A DNA stretch of 46,522 nucleotides from Streptomyces sp. WZ.A104 (lineage in GTDB: Bacteria > Actinomycetota > Actinomycetes > Streptomycetales > Streptomycetaceae). Where the stretch lies: contig NZ_NWVL01000065.1 in assembly GCF_002382885.1 (NCBI RefSeq), positions 1 through 46,522 of the forward strand. Direction: 5' to 3'. Every line of letters begins with the position of its first letter. Position 1 is the stretch's first letter. This document shows, piece by piece, positions 1 through 6,092 of the stretch. The notes beneath the pieces are model-generated. The model had not been told where the DNA came from. It worked only from the letters and a program-made list of their open reading frames with translations, and did no database searches. Made by a program: the position numbers and the translations under genes.

Positions 1-44
1 CGAGCACGTCCGTCAATCAGATCTCGATGAAGCGAAGGAGTCTC

Positions 45-170
45 ATGCACGTCCAAATGCTCACGAGTCACGGCCCCCGAGTCGAGCGGATCACCAAGTT
101 GGTGCAGTTAACAGACCAGACCGCCCACATCCTCGCCCTGACCCTCGCCGCCCTCGCCCTGGGGGCCTGA
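45..170 (+). CDS. small hypothetical protein (41 aa) with a TTA codon
   Basis: A short ORF starts with ATG preceded by AAGGAG four bases upstream and ends just before the next small AICE gene. The N-terminal half is basic and the C-terminal half is alanine/leucine-rich, which could be a short membrane segment. Codon 22 is TTA, the rarest leucine codon in Streptomyces and read only by the developmentally controlled bldA tRNA, so translation could be limited to late growth. I do not recognise a family. Its position at the head of the transfer-type ORFs suggests an accessory AICE role, which is inference. Confidence 0.5.
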   Translation: MHVQMLTSHGPRVERITKLVQLTDQTAHILALTLAALALGA

Positions 171-189
171 CCCGGAAGGACCGACACCT

Positions 190-399
190 GTGCGCTACTC
201 CACCCCCGCCGGAGGGACCACCACGGTGGCCGCCCGGCTCCTCGGACGCTCCACCGTGACCTGTACGTGCGGCTTCCACCGCACCGTTCCCACTCGGGAC
301 GCCGATGACCTCGCCAACCGGCACGCCAGATCGTGCCGACGTGGCACCCCGGCCCCCTCCCGCCGCCCCGGAGCGGGCTCGATCGGCAACCGCCGCTGA
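190..399 (+). CDS. small putative zinc-binding protein
   Basis: This 69-aa basic protein starts with GTG after a GGAAGGA ribosome site. Its centre carries CTCGFH followed about 20 residues later by HARSC, a Cys-x-Cys...His...His-x3-Cys arrangement that would suit a small zinc finger; the C-terminus is Arg/Pro-rich. A related Cys-x-Cys-Gly-aromatic pattern with a distal His and Cys recurs in the 5745-6092 product of the same element, so the two may share a fold. The gene lies 19 bases after the preceding small ORF and 10 bases before the SpdB-like gene, consistent with one transfer operon. The family is not recognised with certainty. Confidence 0.6.
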   Translation: MRYSTPAGGTTTVAARLLGRSTVTCTCGFHRTVPTRDADDLANRHARSCRRGTPAPSRRPGAGSIGNRR

Positions 400-409
400 G
401 AGGAACACC

Positions 410-766
410 ATGCCCACGAACCTCCCCGAAGCCCGTCGGCCGTCCGTCGTGCACCTCCCGGACGGCACCCCCGCCTACACCGACCACCTCCCCGCCACCT
501 ACCAACCCACAGGCGCGGCACCCCAGGTCATCCACGTCCACCAGGCACCCCCGGACCGCACCGTTCAGCGCCTCGCACTCGGATCGGGTGTGGGAGCCGG
601 GGCGGTGGCCGCCGGGGTCTACTTCGGCCCGCTCCTCGTCGGCGTCCTCACCGCCATCGCCGCCAACCTCGCTCTCCTCGCCCTGGTCGCCTCCGTCTGC
701 GCCTGGGGCGTCGTCACCGTCGTGAAGTCCGTAAGCGACAGCAAGAGCGCCCGCAAGCACCGCTGA
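410..766 (+). CDS. SpdB-like (DUF6251-type) membrane protein of AICE
   Basis: The 118-aa protein starts with ATG after GAGGAAC. Its N-terminal half is proline-rich and contains VIHVHQAPPDRTVQRLA, a stretch I recall from small AICE proteins annotated as SpdB or DUF6251. It is followed by two alanine/valine-rich hydrophobic segments (roughly residues 63-105) and a basic tail ending KSARKHR. Spd proteins are membrane-associated factors needed for intramycelial spreading of Streptomyces conjugative elements after primary transfer by TraB. An upstream in-frame start at 305 would lack a good ribosome site and overlap the previous gene, so 410 is preferred. The exact role in spreading is inferred from family and context. 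Confidence 0.75.
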   Translation: MPTNLPEARRPSVVHLPDGTPAYTDHLPATYQPTGAAPQVIHVHQAPPDRTVQRLALGSGVGAGAVAAGVYFGPLLVGVLTAIAANLALLALVASVCAWGVVTVVKSVSDSKSARKHR

Positions 767-784
767 CCAGGAAGGGAAAAGCCC

Positions 785-973
785 ATGTTCCAAGCAGGCC
801 AAGAGGTCCTGATCGTGGCGTGTGAGGACGACCCGCGCGCGGCTGGCAAGACCGGCCGGATTCTCGACGAAGTACCGCCCGGCCCCCTCACCGAGGGCCG
901 GTGGACGGTGGACCGGATCAGCATCTGGATCGCCCCCGTGCTGTGCCACACCCACGAACTGCGGCCCGCCTGA
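785..973 (+). CDS. small hypothetical AICE protein
   Basis: A 62-aa acidic protein starts with ATG preceded by GGAAGGG. Its pattern of short hydrophobic strands and glycines (QEVLIVACEDD, KTGRILDE, RWTVDRISIWI) suggests a small beta-barrel, perhaps SH3-like, but no motif is diagnostic. It sits 18 bases after the SpdB-like gene in the same direction. Function unknown. Confidence 0.6.
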   Translation: MFQAGQEVLIVACEDDPRAAGKTGRILDEVPPGPLTEGRWTVDRISIWIAPVLCHTHELRPA

Positions 974-1053
974 CGGCTGCCCGCGCCGCCCCGGCTCCCG
1001 GGGCGGCAAGGGGAGCCGGACAGCCCGGCCCCACCCCTTTTCGGGAGGTCACC

Positions 1054-1377
1054 GTGTACAGCTACACCCGAGCCGAGTCCCGCGAGCGCGCCAAGCTGTT
1101 CCGTAAGGGCTTCCGTCAGGCCCTCGCGGACTGCGTCGACCCCGACATCCGCCGCAAGATCGAGCGCATCGACCAGGCCGCCGCCGCCCGCGGCGCGCAG
1201 GAGCTGGCCGCGCTGCACAAAGTGCAGGCCGACGCCCGCCAGGACCTCGCCGCCGCGAAGGCGACCGAGCGCACCGCGCCGCGTGCCGACAAGGCCGCCG
1301 CCCGGGAGGCCCGCAAGCAGGCCGAGCAGCGCGTACGCCTCGCAGAACGCGCCGTCCGCAAGGCCGAGCAGGGCTGA
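1054..1377 (+). CDS. basic coiled-coil hypothetical protein
   Basis: The 107-aa product starts with GTG five bases after GGGAGG. The N-terminus (YSYTRAESRERAKLFRKGFR) is strongly basic. Residues from about 35 to the end are charged and alanine-rich with heptad-like spacing (AAREARKQAEQRVRLAERAVRKAEQ), predicting a long helix or coiled coil. It immediately precedes traB (87-base gap) in the same orientation, so it may be a transfer accessory or DNA-binding factor; that is inference. A longer in-frame ORF beginning at 901 overlaps the preceding gene and lacks a ribosome site. Confidence 0.6.
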   Translation: MYSYTRAESRERAKLFRKGFRQALADCVDPDIRRKIERIDQAAAARGAQELAALHKVQADARQDLAAAKATERTAPRADKAAAREARKQAEQRVRLAERAVRKAEQG

Positions 1378-1464
1378 GCGGGGACGGCCGACCCCGGCCA
1401 AGGAAACCGGCCGCCCCCACCTTCACCCCATCCCGTCGCACTGAGCAGGAGAGGCACGTTCATC

Positions 1465-3630
1465 ATGACCGAACCCGCCAGCACGGTCCCCGTCATGGGG
1501 ACCGTGCACCACCTCAACGACCACCGCCCCACCACCCCCGAGCCCGACACCGAGCCGGTGGTGAGCCTGGTCAAGGACCCCGTCACCACCCCGGCCACCC
1601 CGCCGTCCCCGCCCGTACGCCCCCGCGTGTCGCGAGCGGTCCGTACCGCCCGCATGGTCCGCGCCGCCGCCACCCACGACCGCACCCGCAACGGTGCCCA
1701 GTTCACCGTCCGGCACGGCATGTACATCGTGGGCGGGGGCCGGATCGTGGCCCGCCGCGCGTGGGAGGGCCGTACCGCCGCCCGCTACGAACGGATGCTG
1801 CGGGCGGCGGAAGCCGCGGGGAACACCGAGCTGGCCGACGAGTGGGAAGAGCGGCTGCACCGCTTCCGGGCTGAGCGGCACCGGCGGCGGATGGACCTGC
1901 TGACCGCCCCGCAGCAGGCCGTCAAGGCCACCGGCTACGGAACGGCCGGTGGACTCGGGTTGCTCCTGGCGGTCGGGATCGCGCTCGCCATCGCGACGAA
2001 GGACCCCGCCGACGTCGTCACCCCGCTGATGGCGCTGGTGGAGCTGATCCGGCTGCTGGTCGTCATCGTCACCGTGGTCTGGGGGCCGCTCCTCGCGGTC
2101 GGCCCGTGGCTCGCTCTGGCCGCTGTGTGGGCGGTGGGCCGCCACCAGCAGGCCGCACCGGCCTGGGCGATGCCCGCCGCCGACAGCGAGAACCGGGACG
2201 TGGTACCCGACGAGGGCGCGATCCTGGACGCGCTGCGGCACCTGGGCATCCCAAAGCTCAACGCCGCGTTCAAGGACGGGTGGCAGCCCCGCTGGGTCGC
2301 CCCGACAACCCGGTTGGGCAACGGGTGGCACTCCCGGCTGCAACTCCCGATGGGTGTCACGGTCGAGATGGTCACCGACAAGAAGACCGTCCTGGCCCAC
2401 AACCTGATGCGCAAGCCGGTTGAGGTCTGGCCCACCGAAGCAGAGGCCAGCGTCCTCGACCTGTGGGTGGCCGATGCGGGTTCCCTGTCCGGGGTGGTGC
2501 CGGACTGGCCGCTGCTGACCGGTGGGGAGGCCGACTACTTCACGGGCGTGCCTGTCGGGGTGTCCCAGCGCGGGGATCAGGTGTCCGGCAAGCTCATGGC
2601 CGCGAACTACATGGTCGGCGGGATCATGGGCTCGGGTAAGTCGTCCCTGGTCGTGGCCCTGCTGCTGGGGGCGATGCTCGATCCCCTGGTCGACATCGAG
2701 GCCTACGTCATGGCCTACAACGTCGACTACGACCCGATGCGCGAACGACTGCGGACCCTGGTCAAGGGCGACGAGGACGAGCAGATCGAGGCCGCCGTCA
2801 AGGCCCTGCGGAACCTGCGCAACGAGGTCACCGAGCGGGGCAAGCTCCTCGAACAGCTCGGCGGGGACGAAGTCCGCCTCACCCGCGCCCTCGCTCAGCG
2901 CGACCCGAGAATGCGGCCGAAGGTCGTGGTGTTCGACGAGTGCCACGAGCTGTTCATGCACAAGAAGTACGGGGCCGAGGCCGCCGAACTGGCGGTGAAG
3001 GTGATGAAGAAGGCCCGCAAGGTCGGCATCACCCTCATCTTCGTCACCGTCTCGCCCACGGCGGACAGCATCCCGAAGGATGTCACCCGCAACACCTCCC
3101 ACCGGGTCGCGTTCGCCGTGGGCGACCACGTCGCCAACGACGGACTGCTGGGGACGGGCAAGCACAAGGCGGGCATCACCGCCACCACCCTCAACCCGGC
3201 CGAGAACGTCGGCACCGCCCTCACCGTCGGCTTCACCAAGAACCCGTTCGAGCTGGTCCGCTCCCACTACGTCCGCAAGGACGCCACCACCGACCAGATC
3301 ACCCCCGTCGTCAAGCGCGCCCTCGCCCTGCGCGAAGGCATGGCACCCGTCCCGGACCCGGTGGGCGATGAGCCGGCCGACCACCTGACCGACTTCCTGG
3401 CGGTGCTGGGCGAGGCCAAGCGGATGCGGACCGATGAGGTCCGCCAGCGCCTCGCCGCCCATAACCCGGGCGAGTACCGCGGGTGGACCGCGAGCGACCT
3501 CATCCAGGCCCTCGACGTGGTCGGGGCACCGGCCTACAAGTCCGGCGGGGTCATGGTCGTCAGCCGTGCCCGGCTCCTCGAAGCATCCGAGGACCGCACC
3601 GACACCACCCCCGAAAGTCACACAGCGTGA
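1465..3630 (+). CDS. traB: TraB/FtsK-SpoIIIE-type conjugal DNA translocase
   Basis: This 721-aa protein is the transfer motor: a hexameric ATPase that pumps double-stranded element DNA from donor to recipient hypha without a relaxase. Residues about 150-230 contain two to three hydrophobic segments that anchor it in the membrane. The Walker A motif GGIMGSGKSS has its lysine at 392, and Walker B VVVFDECHE has D491-E492. The C-terminal part, after the RecA-like motor, is where TraB proteins carry a winged-helix domain that reads 8-bp repeats in the clt locus. The ATG start has AGGAGAGG 11 bases upstream. Length is within the family range. Just downstream are 8-bp-spaced AGGGAGGC repeats, a candidate recognition site. 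FtsK-like identity is clear; the recognised repeat is not shown by the sequence. Confidence 0.93.
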   Translation: MTEPASTVPVMGTVHHLNDHRPTTPEPDTEPVVSLVKDPVTTPATPPSPPVRPRVSRAVRTARMVRAAATHDRTRNGAQFTVRHGMYIVGGGRIVARRAWEGRTAARYERMLRAAEAAGNTELADEWEERLHRFRAERHRRRMDLLTAPQQAVKATGYGTAGGLGLLLAVGIALAIATKDPADVVTPLMALVELIRLLVVIVTVVWGPLLAVGPWLALAAVWAVGRHQQAAPAWAMPAADSENRDVVPDEGAILDALRHLGIPKLNAAFKDGWQPRWVAPTTRLGNGWHSRLQLPMGVTVEMVTDKKTVLAHNLMRKPVEVWPTEAEASVLDLWVADAGSLSGVVPDWPLLTGGEADYFTGVPVGVSQRGDQVSGKLMAANYMVGGIMGSGKSSLVVALLLGAMLDPLVDIEAYVMAYNVDYDPMRERLRTLVKGDEDEQIEAAVKALRNLRNEVTERGKLLEQLGGDEVRLTRALAQRDPRMRPKVVVFDECHELFMHKKYGAEAAELAVKVMKKARKVGITLIFVTVSPTADSIPKDVTRNTSHRVAFAVGDHVANDGLLGTGKHKAGITATTLNPAENVGTALTVGFTKNPFELVRSHYVRKDATTDQITPVVKRALALREGMAPVPDPVGDEPADHLTDFLAVLGEAKRMRTDEVRQRLAAHNPGEYRGWTASDLIQALDVVGAPAYKSGGVMVVSRARLLEASEDRTDTTPESHTA

Positions 3631-3732
3631 AGGGAGGCGGGCAGGGAGGAAGGGAGAACTCCCTACCCGCCTCCCTCACCCCGCCTCCCCAGCTTGACCA
3701 GCCGTAACACCCCGTTAGGGAGGCAGGGAGGC
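3631..3732 (+). repeat. 8-bp-spaced AGGGAGGC direct repeats, candidate clt/TRS
   Basis: AGGGAGGC occurs at 3631-3638, 3717-3724 and 3725-3732, the last two directly abutting. AGGGAGGA (3643-3650) and AGGGAGAA (3651-3658) also abut. TraB translocases recognise abutting or closely spaced 8-bp direct repeats, so unit length and position beside traB fit. The sequence differs from the published pSVH1 unit, and part of the purine repetition overlaps the hairpin stem. Confidence 0.4.
3632..3675. terminator. strong hairpin after traB
   Basis: GGGAGGCGGGCAGGGA (3632-3647) pairs with TCCCTACCCGCCTCCC (3660-3675) with one C-A mismatch around a 12-base loop. It begins two bases after the traB stop. No T-run follows, so it could be a factor-assisted terminator, an RNA-stabilising stem, or part of a clt-like site. 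Confidence 0.6.
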
Positions 3733-3834
3733 TACCTACGCCGACCAGCGGAAACCCCCGAAATCCAGGTTCCCGCACCCCTTCCCACTTCCCTCCCTGT
3801 CACACACAGCGACCAATTCAAGGAGATCAGAACC

Positions 3835-4041
3835 GTGGCTACCAAGAGCACCTGGAAGGTTTTCGCCCGCGTCGAGAAGAACGGCAAGTACGCCGAGTAC
3901 GACGACGTCGCCACCATCCACAGCCCCTCCGGCGTGCCCACCGCGAAGGACGTCCTGGCCGCACAGCTCACCGAGATCATCCGGCAGAACCCGCACCTGC
4001 GCGGCGGCCGCATCACCGGCACCGCCACCCGCATCAACTGA
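3835..4041 (+). CDS. small hypothetical AICE protein, paralogue A of a duplicated pair
   Basis: The 68-aa product starts with GTG after AAGGAG. It is nearly collinear with the product of 4274-4480: both begin ATKSTW, share ARVEKNG-YAEYDD, and end identically with QNPHLRGGRITGTATRIN. The alternating strands and conserved YAEYDD suggest a small globular alpha/beta protein with no membrane segment. The pair flanks a membrane-peptide gene, so the cluster resembles the spd genes of other Streptomyces elements. I do not recognise a named family. The larger ORF opening at 3694 has no ribosome site and spans the repeat region, so the GTG is preferred. Confidence 0.7.
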   Translation: MATKSTWKVFARVEKNGKYAEYDDVATIHSPSGVPTAKDVLAAQLTEIIRQNPHLRGGRITGTATRIN

Positions 4042-4074
4042 CCACCCAACAAGACCAGACCAGAAGGGCATCCC

Positions 4075-4263
4075 GTGGCTATATCCCTCTCCCTCGTCGC
4101 CATCTTCGGACTCGTCCTGATCTTCCTTCTCCGTGACCGCAGCCTCACCGTCACCGGCGCGGTCGTCAGCGGCGGATTCGGGTTCTTCCTCGCCTCCACC
4201 GGCGCCGCCGGACCCATCAACCAGATGACCTCCGCCCTCGTCGACGCCATCCCCAACCTCTGA
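4075..4263 (+). CDS. small membrane protein, spread-gene type
   Basis: The 62-aa product starts with GTG after GAAGGG. It is almost entirely hydrophobic, with one segment near residues 3-20 (LSLVAIFGLVLIFLL), a short basic loop (RDRS), and a second glycine-rich hydrophobic stretch at about 25-45. Two-pass membrane peptides of this size are typical of Streptomyces spd genes, which support intramycelial spread. It lies between the two 68-aa paralogues with gaps of 33 and 10 bases, implying co-transcription. The function is inferred from location only. Confidence 0.65.
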   Translation: MAISLSLVAIFGLVLIFLLRDRSLTVTGAVVSGGFGFFLASTGAAGPINQMTSALVDAIPNL

Positions 4264-4273
4264 GGAGCACCCC

Positions 4274-4480
4274 GTGGCCACCAAGAGCACCTGGCACGTC
4301 CGCGCCCGCGTCGAGAAGAACGGCCAGTACGCCGAGTACGACGACCACGCCGAGATCGTCTCGCCCGGCCCCGTCCCGTCCGCCAAGGACGTCCACGCAG
4401 CACAGGTCGCCCAGATCATCGCCCAGAACCCGCACCTGCGCGGCGGCCGTATCACCGGCACCGCTACCCGCATCAACTGA
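4274..4480 (+). CDS. small hypothetical AICE protein, paralogue B of a duplicated pair
   Basis: The 68-aa GTG-started product has GAGGAG upstream. It has the same length as the 3835-4041 product and is identical to it over the last 18 residues and over most of the first 26 (ATKSTW, ARVEKNG, YAEYDD); the middle differs (EIVSPGPVPSAKDVHAAQVAQIIA against TIHSPSGVPTAKDV-type sequence). This is an ancestral duplication with the membrane-peptide gene in between. Keeping both copies suggests either a heteromeric partner or sub-specialisation, which is inference. Confidence 0.7.
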   Translation: MATKSTWHVRARVEKNGQYAEYDDHAEIVSPGPVPSAKDVHAAQVAQIIAQNPHLRGGRITGTATRIN

Positions 4481-4492
4481 GAGGGCCGCCCC

Positions 4493-4753
4493 GTGGCTGT
4501 ACGCCGAAGCATGTGCTGGGTTGCCGTCTGCGACGTCTGCGGCACCGAGCCTGACACCAACCCCGGCGAGTGTGTACCGCACTTCGACACCCCCGCCGAG
4601 GCCATCGCCAACGCCGCCTACTGGGGCGACCCCGTCACCAGGTGGACCTTGACCCTCGACGGCCGCCTCATCTGCACCGCCGACGACCAGGAACACCGCA
4701 CCGCCCGCGAATACCTGCCCGGCCCCGACGCCATGACCGTCACCTACATCTGA
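4493..4753 (+). CDS. small putative zinc-ribbon hypothetical protein
   Basis: The 86-aa product begins with GTG 13 bases after the previous stop, behind GAGAGGG. The N-terminus carries CWVAVCDVCG and then GECVPHF, so Cys 8, 13, 16 and 27 with His 30 could bind zinc. The remainder has an amphipathic helix (TPAEAIANAAYWG) and a strand pair with DGRLICTADDQEH. It is the last gene before a perfect hairpin terminator and so probably closes the transfer/spread operon. No family assigned. Confidence 0.65.
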   Translation: MAVRRSMCWVAVCDVCGTEPDTNPGECVPHFDTPAEAIANAAYWGDPVTRWTLTLDGRLICTADDQEHRTAREYLPGPDAMTVTYI

Positions 4754-4759
4754 CACACC

Positions 4760-4802
4760 GAGAGCGGCCCCCTCATCTCACCAAAGATCCGGGGCCGCTC
4801 TC
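4760..4802 (+). terminator. hairpin terminator closing the spread operon
   Basis: GAGAGCGGCCCC (4760-4771) pairs perfectly with GGGGCCGCTCTC (4791-4802) around a 19-base loop, directly after the stop at 4753. There is no long T-tract, which is usual for Streptomyces terminators. It separates the transfer genes from the replication module. Confidence 0.75.
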
Positions 4803-4833
4803 GTCCACCAACTCAACAGTGGAGGCACCCAGC

Positions 4834-5748
4834 ATGACCCACCCTGCCCCCATCAGGCGAGAGGGCCCACAGCTCGCCGCCGCTCTGGCCGCCGCCGAAC
4901 GCGCCTGGTACGTCTTCCCGCTCCGCCCCGCCGACAAGCGCCCCGCCCTCCACGGCGAAGCCGCCTGCCCCGGCACCGGCAACTGCGCGGCCGGGCACCG
5001 GAAGCCGGAACAGCGCGCCACCACCGACCCCGACCGCATCCGCGCCGCCTGGTCGGCAGGGGCGTTCAACGTCGGCATCGCCACCGGCCCGTCCGGGCTG
5101 GTCGTCATCGACCTGGACACGGTCAAGCCCAAGGACCCGAAAGGAACGCCTGACGGCGTCACTTCCCTGCAAGCGCTCTGCGAGCGCGCCGGGCAGGCTG
5201 TCCCCACCACCTACCGGACCCGGACCGCGAGCGGTGGGCACCACCTGTACTTCACCGCCCCGGACGGCGTCCGGCTCGGCAACAGCGCGGGCAGGCTCGG
5301 CAAGCACATCGACACCCGCGCCCACGGCGGCTACGTCGTAAGCGCGGGGAGCACCCTCCCGCACGGTGCGTACGAGGTGGTCGACCCCACCGACCCCGTA
5401 CCGCTCCCGAAATGGCTGCACGCCCTCCTGGAGCCCCGTCAGTCATCACGGGGCCTGGCGACGGCTGCACCCGTGCCGGTTCGGGCCTCCCGGTACGCCG
5501 CAGCGGCTCTCAGGGCCGAAACGGCGGCCGTCGCGGGGGCCGGGGAGGGCTCGCGGAACTGGACGCTGGTTCGGGCCGCACGGGCGTTGGGGCGGTTCAT
5601 CCCGTCCGGCGACCTCGCCCGCCATGAGGTAGAAGCGGCTCTTAATTCGGCGGGAATGGCGGCCGGACTCCGCGAACACGAGTGCCGCGCCGCAGTGACC
5701 AGCGCTCTCAACTGGTCCATCGCCAACAACCCCGAGCGGCCGACATGA
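4834..5748 (+). CDS. bifunctional DNA primase/polymerase (Prim-Pol) domain protein
   Basis: This 304-aa protein matches the archaeo-eukaryotic primase family used for replication of many actinobacterial elements. The N-terminus has the family opening AWYVFPLRPADKRPAL. The metal-binding pair is D93 and D95 in VVIDLD, and the nucleotide-binding His is H136 within SGGHHLYF. Two cysteines in ACPGTGNCAAGH may bind zinc, as in other members. The C-terminal third (about 215-304) is helical and may be an accessory domain. The ATG start at 4834 has GGAGG eight bases upstream; the longer frame opening at 4570 overlaps the previous gene. The stop overlaps the next ATG (ATGA), so translation is coupled to the downstream replication genes. 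It presumably primes element replication after excision. Confidence 0.88.
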   Translation: MTHPAPIRREGPQLAAALAAAERAWYVFPLRPADKRPALHGEAACPGTGNCAAGHRKPEQRATTDPDRIRAAWSAGAFNVGIATGPSGLVVIDLDTVKPKDPKGTPDGVTSLQALCERAGQAVPTTYRTRTASGGHHLYFTAPDGVRLGNSAGRLGKHIDTRAHGGYVVSAGSTLPHGAYEVVDPTDPVPLPKWLHALLEPRQSSRGLATAAPVPVRASRYAAAALRAETAAVAGAGEGSRNWTLVRAARALGRFIPSGDLARHEVEAALNSAGMAAGLREHECRAAVTSALNWSIANNPERPT

Positions 5749-6092
5749 CCGCCCCCAGGAACACCCGACTTAAGAGCCTGTCAGCCCCCCCGAGTAGCCC
5801 GCAGGCCGCCAACCGTGCCGCAGGACCGGCCGGTGGTGGCGTGCCGAAAGGCGTCGGCCGCAAGGCCGTCCCCGTTGCTGTTCGCTCTGACCTTCGGCTG
5901 CAGCCGGTCCGGTGGCTTCGCGTCGTCGCGCCGCCGTCGTTCTCGGCGCTGGTGTCGGCGCGGTCCTGGTGCCGGTGCGGCTACGAGCGCACCGCACGCG
6001 GCCGGTCCGGTGTCCTGGCCCTGATCGAGGCCCACACCACACATCCCGAGTCCTGCCCGCTGCTCAACACGGAAGGGAGCAAGGCCGCATGA
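5745..6092 (+). CDS. putative zinc-finger protein of the replication module
   Basis: The 115-aa product starts inside the stop of the Prim-Pol gene (ATGA) and its own stop overlaps the next start (ATGA), so it is the middle of a three-gene translationally coupled unit. The first 80 residues are low-complexity Pro/Ala/Arg. The C-terminal part has WCRCGYERTARG and then HTTHPESCP, a Cys-x-Cys...His...Cys pattern like that of the 190-399 product. A compact zinc finger acting on replication DNA or as a Prim-Pol/ATPase adaptor is plausible but unproven. Confidence 0.65.
   Translation: MTAPRNTRLKSLSAPPSSPQAANRAAGPAGGGVPKGVGRKAVPVAVRSDLRLQPVRWLRVVAPPSFSALVSARSWCRCGYERTARGRSGVLALIEAHTTHPESCPLLNTEGSKAA

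Noticed and set aside
1423..3621. 732-aa open frame antisense to traB
   Set aside because: It mirrors the traB frame in high-GC DNA, is Gly/Asp/His/Val-rich without domains and has no ribosome site; traB has clear motifs.
3724..3799. CAGGGAGG/CCTCCCTG inverted repeat as a second terminator after traB
   Set aside because: The arms are eight bases with a 60-base loop in repetitive purine/pyrimidine sequence; too weak.
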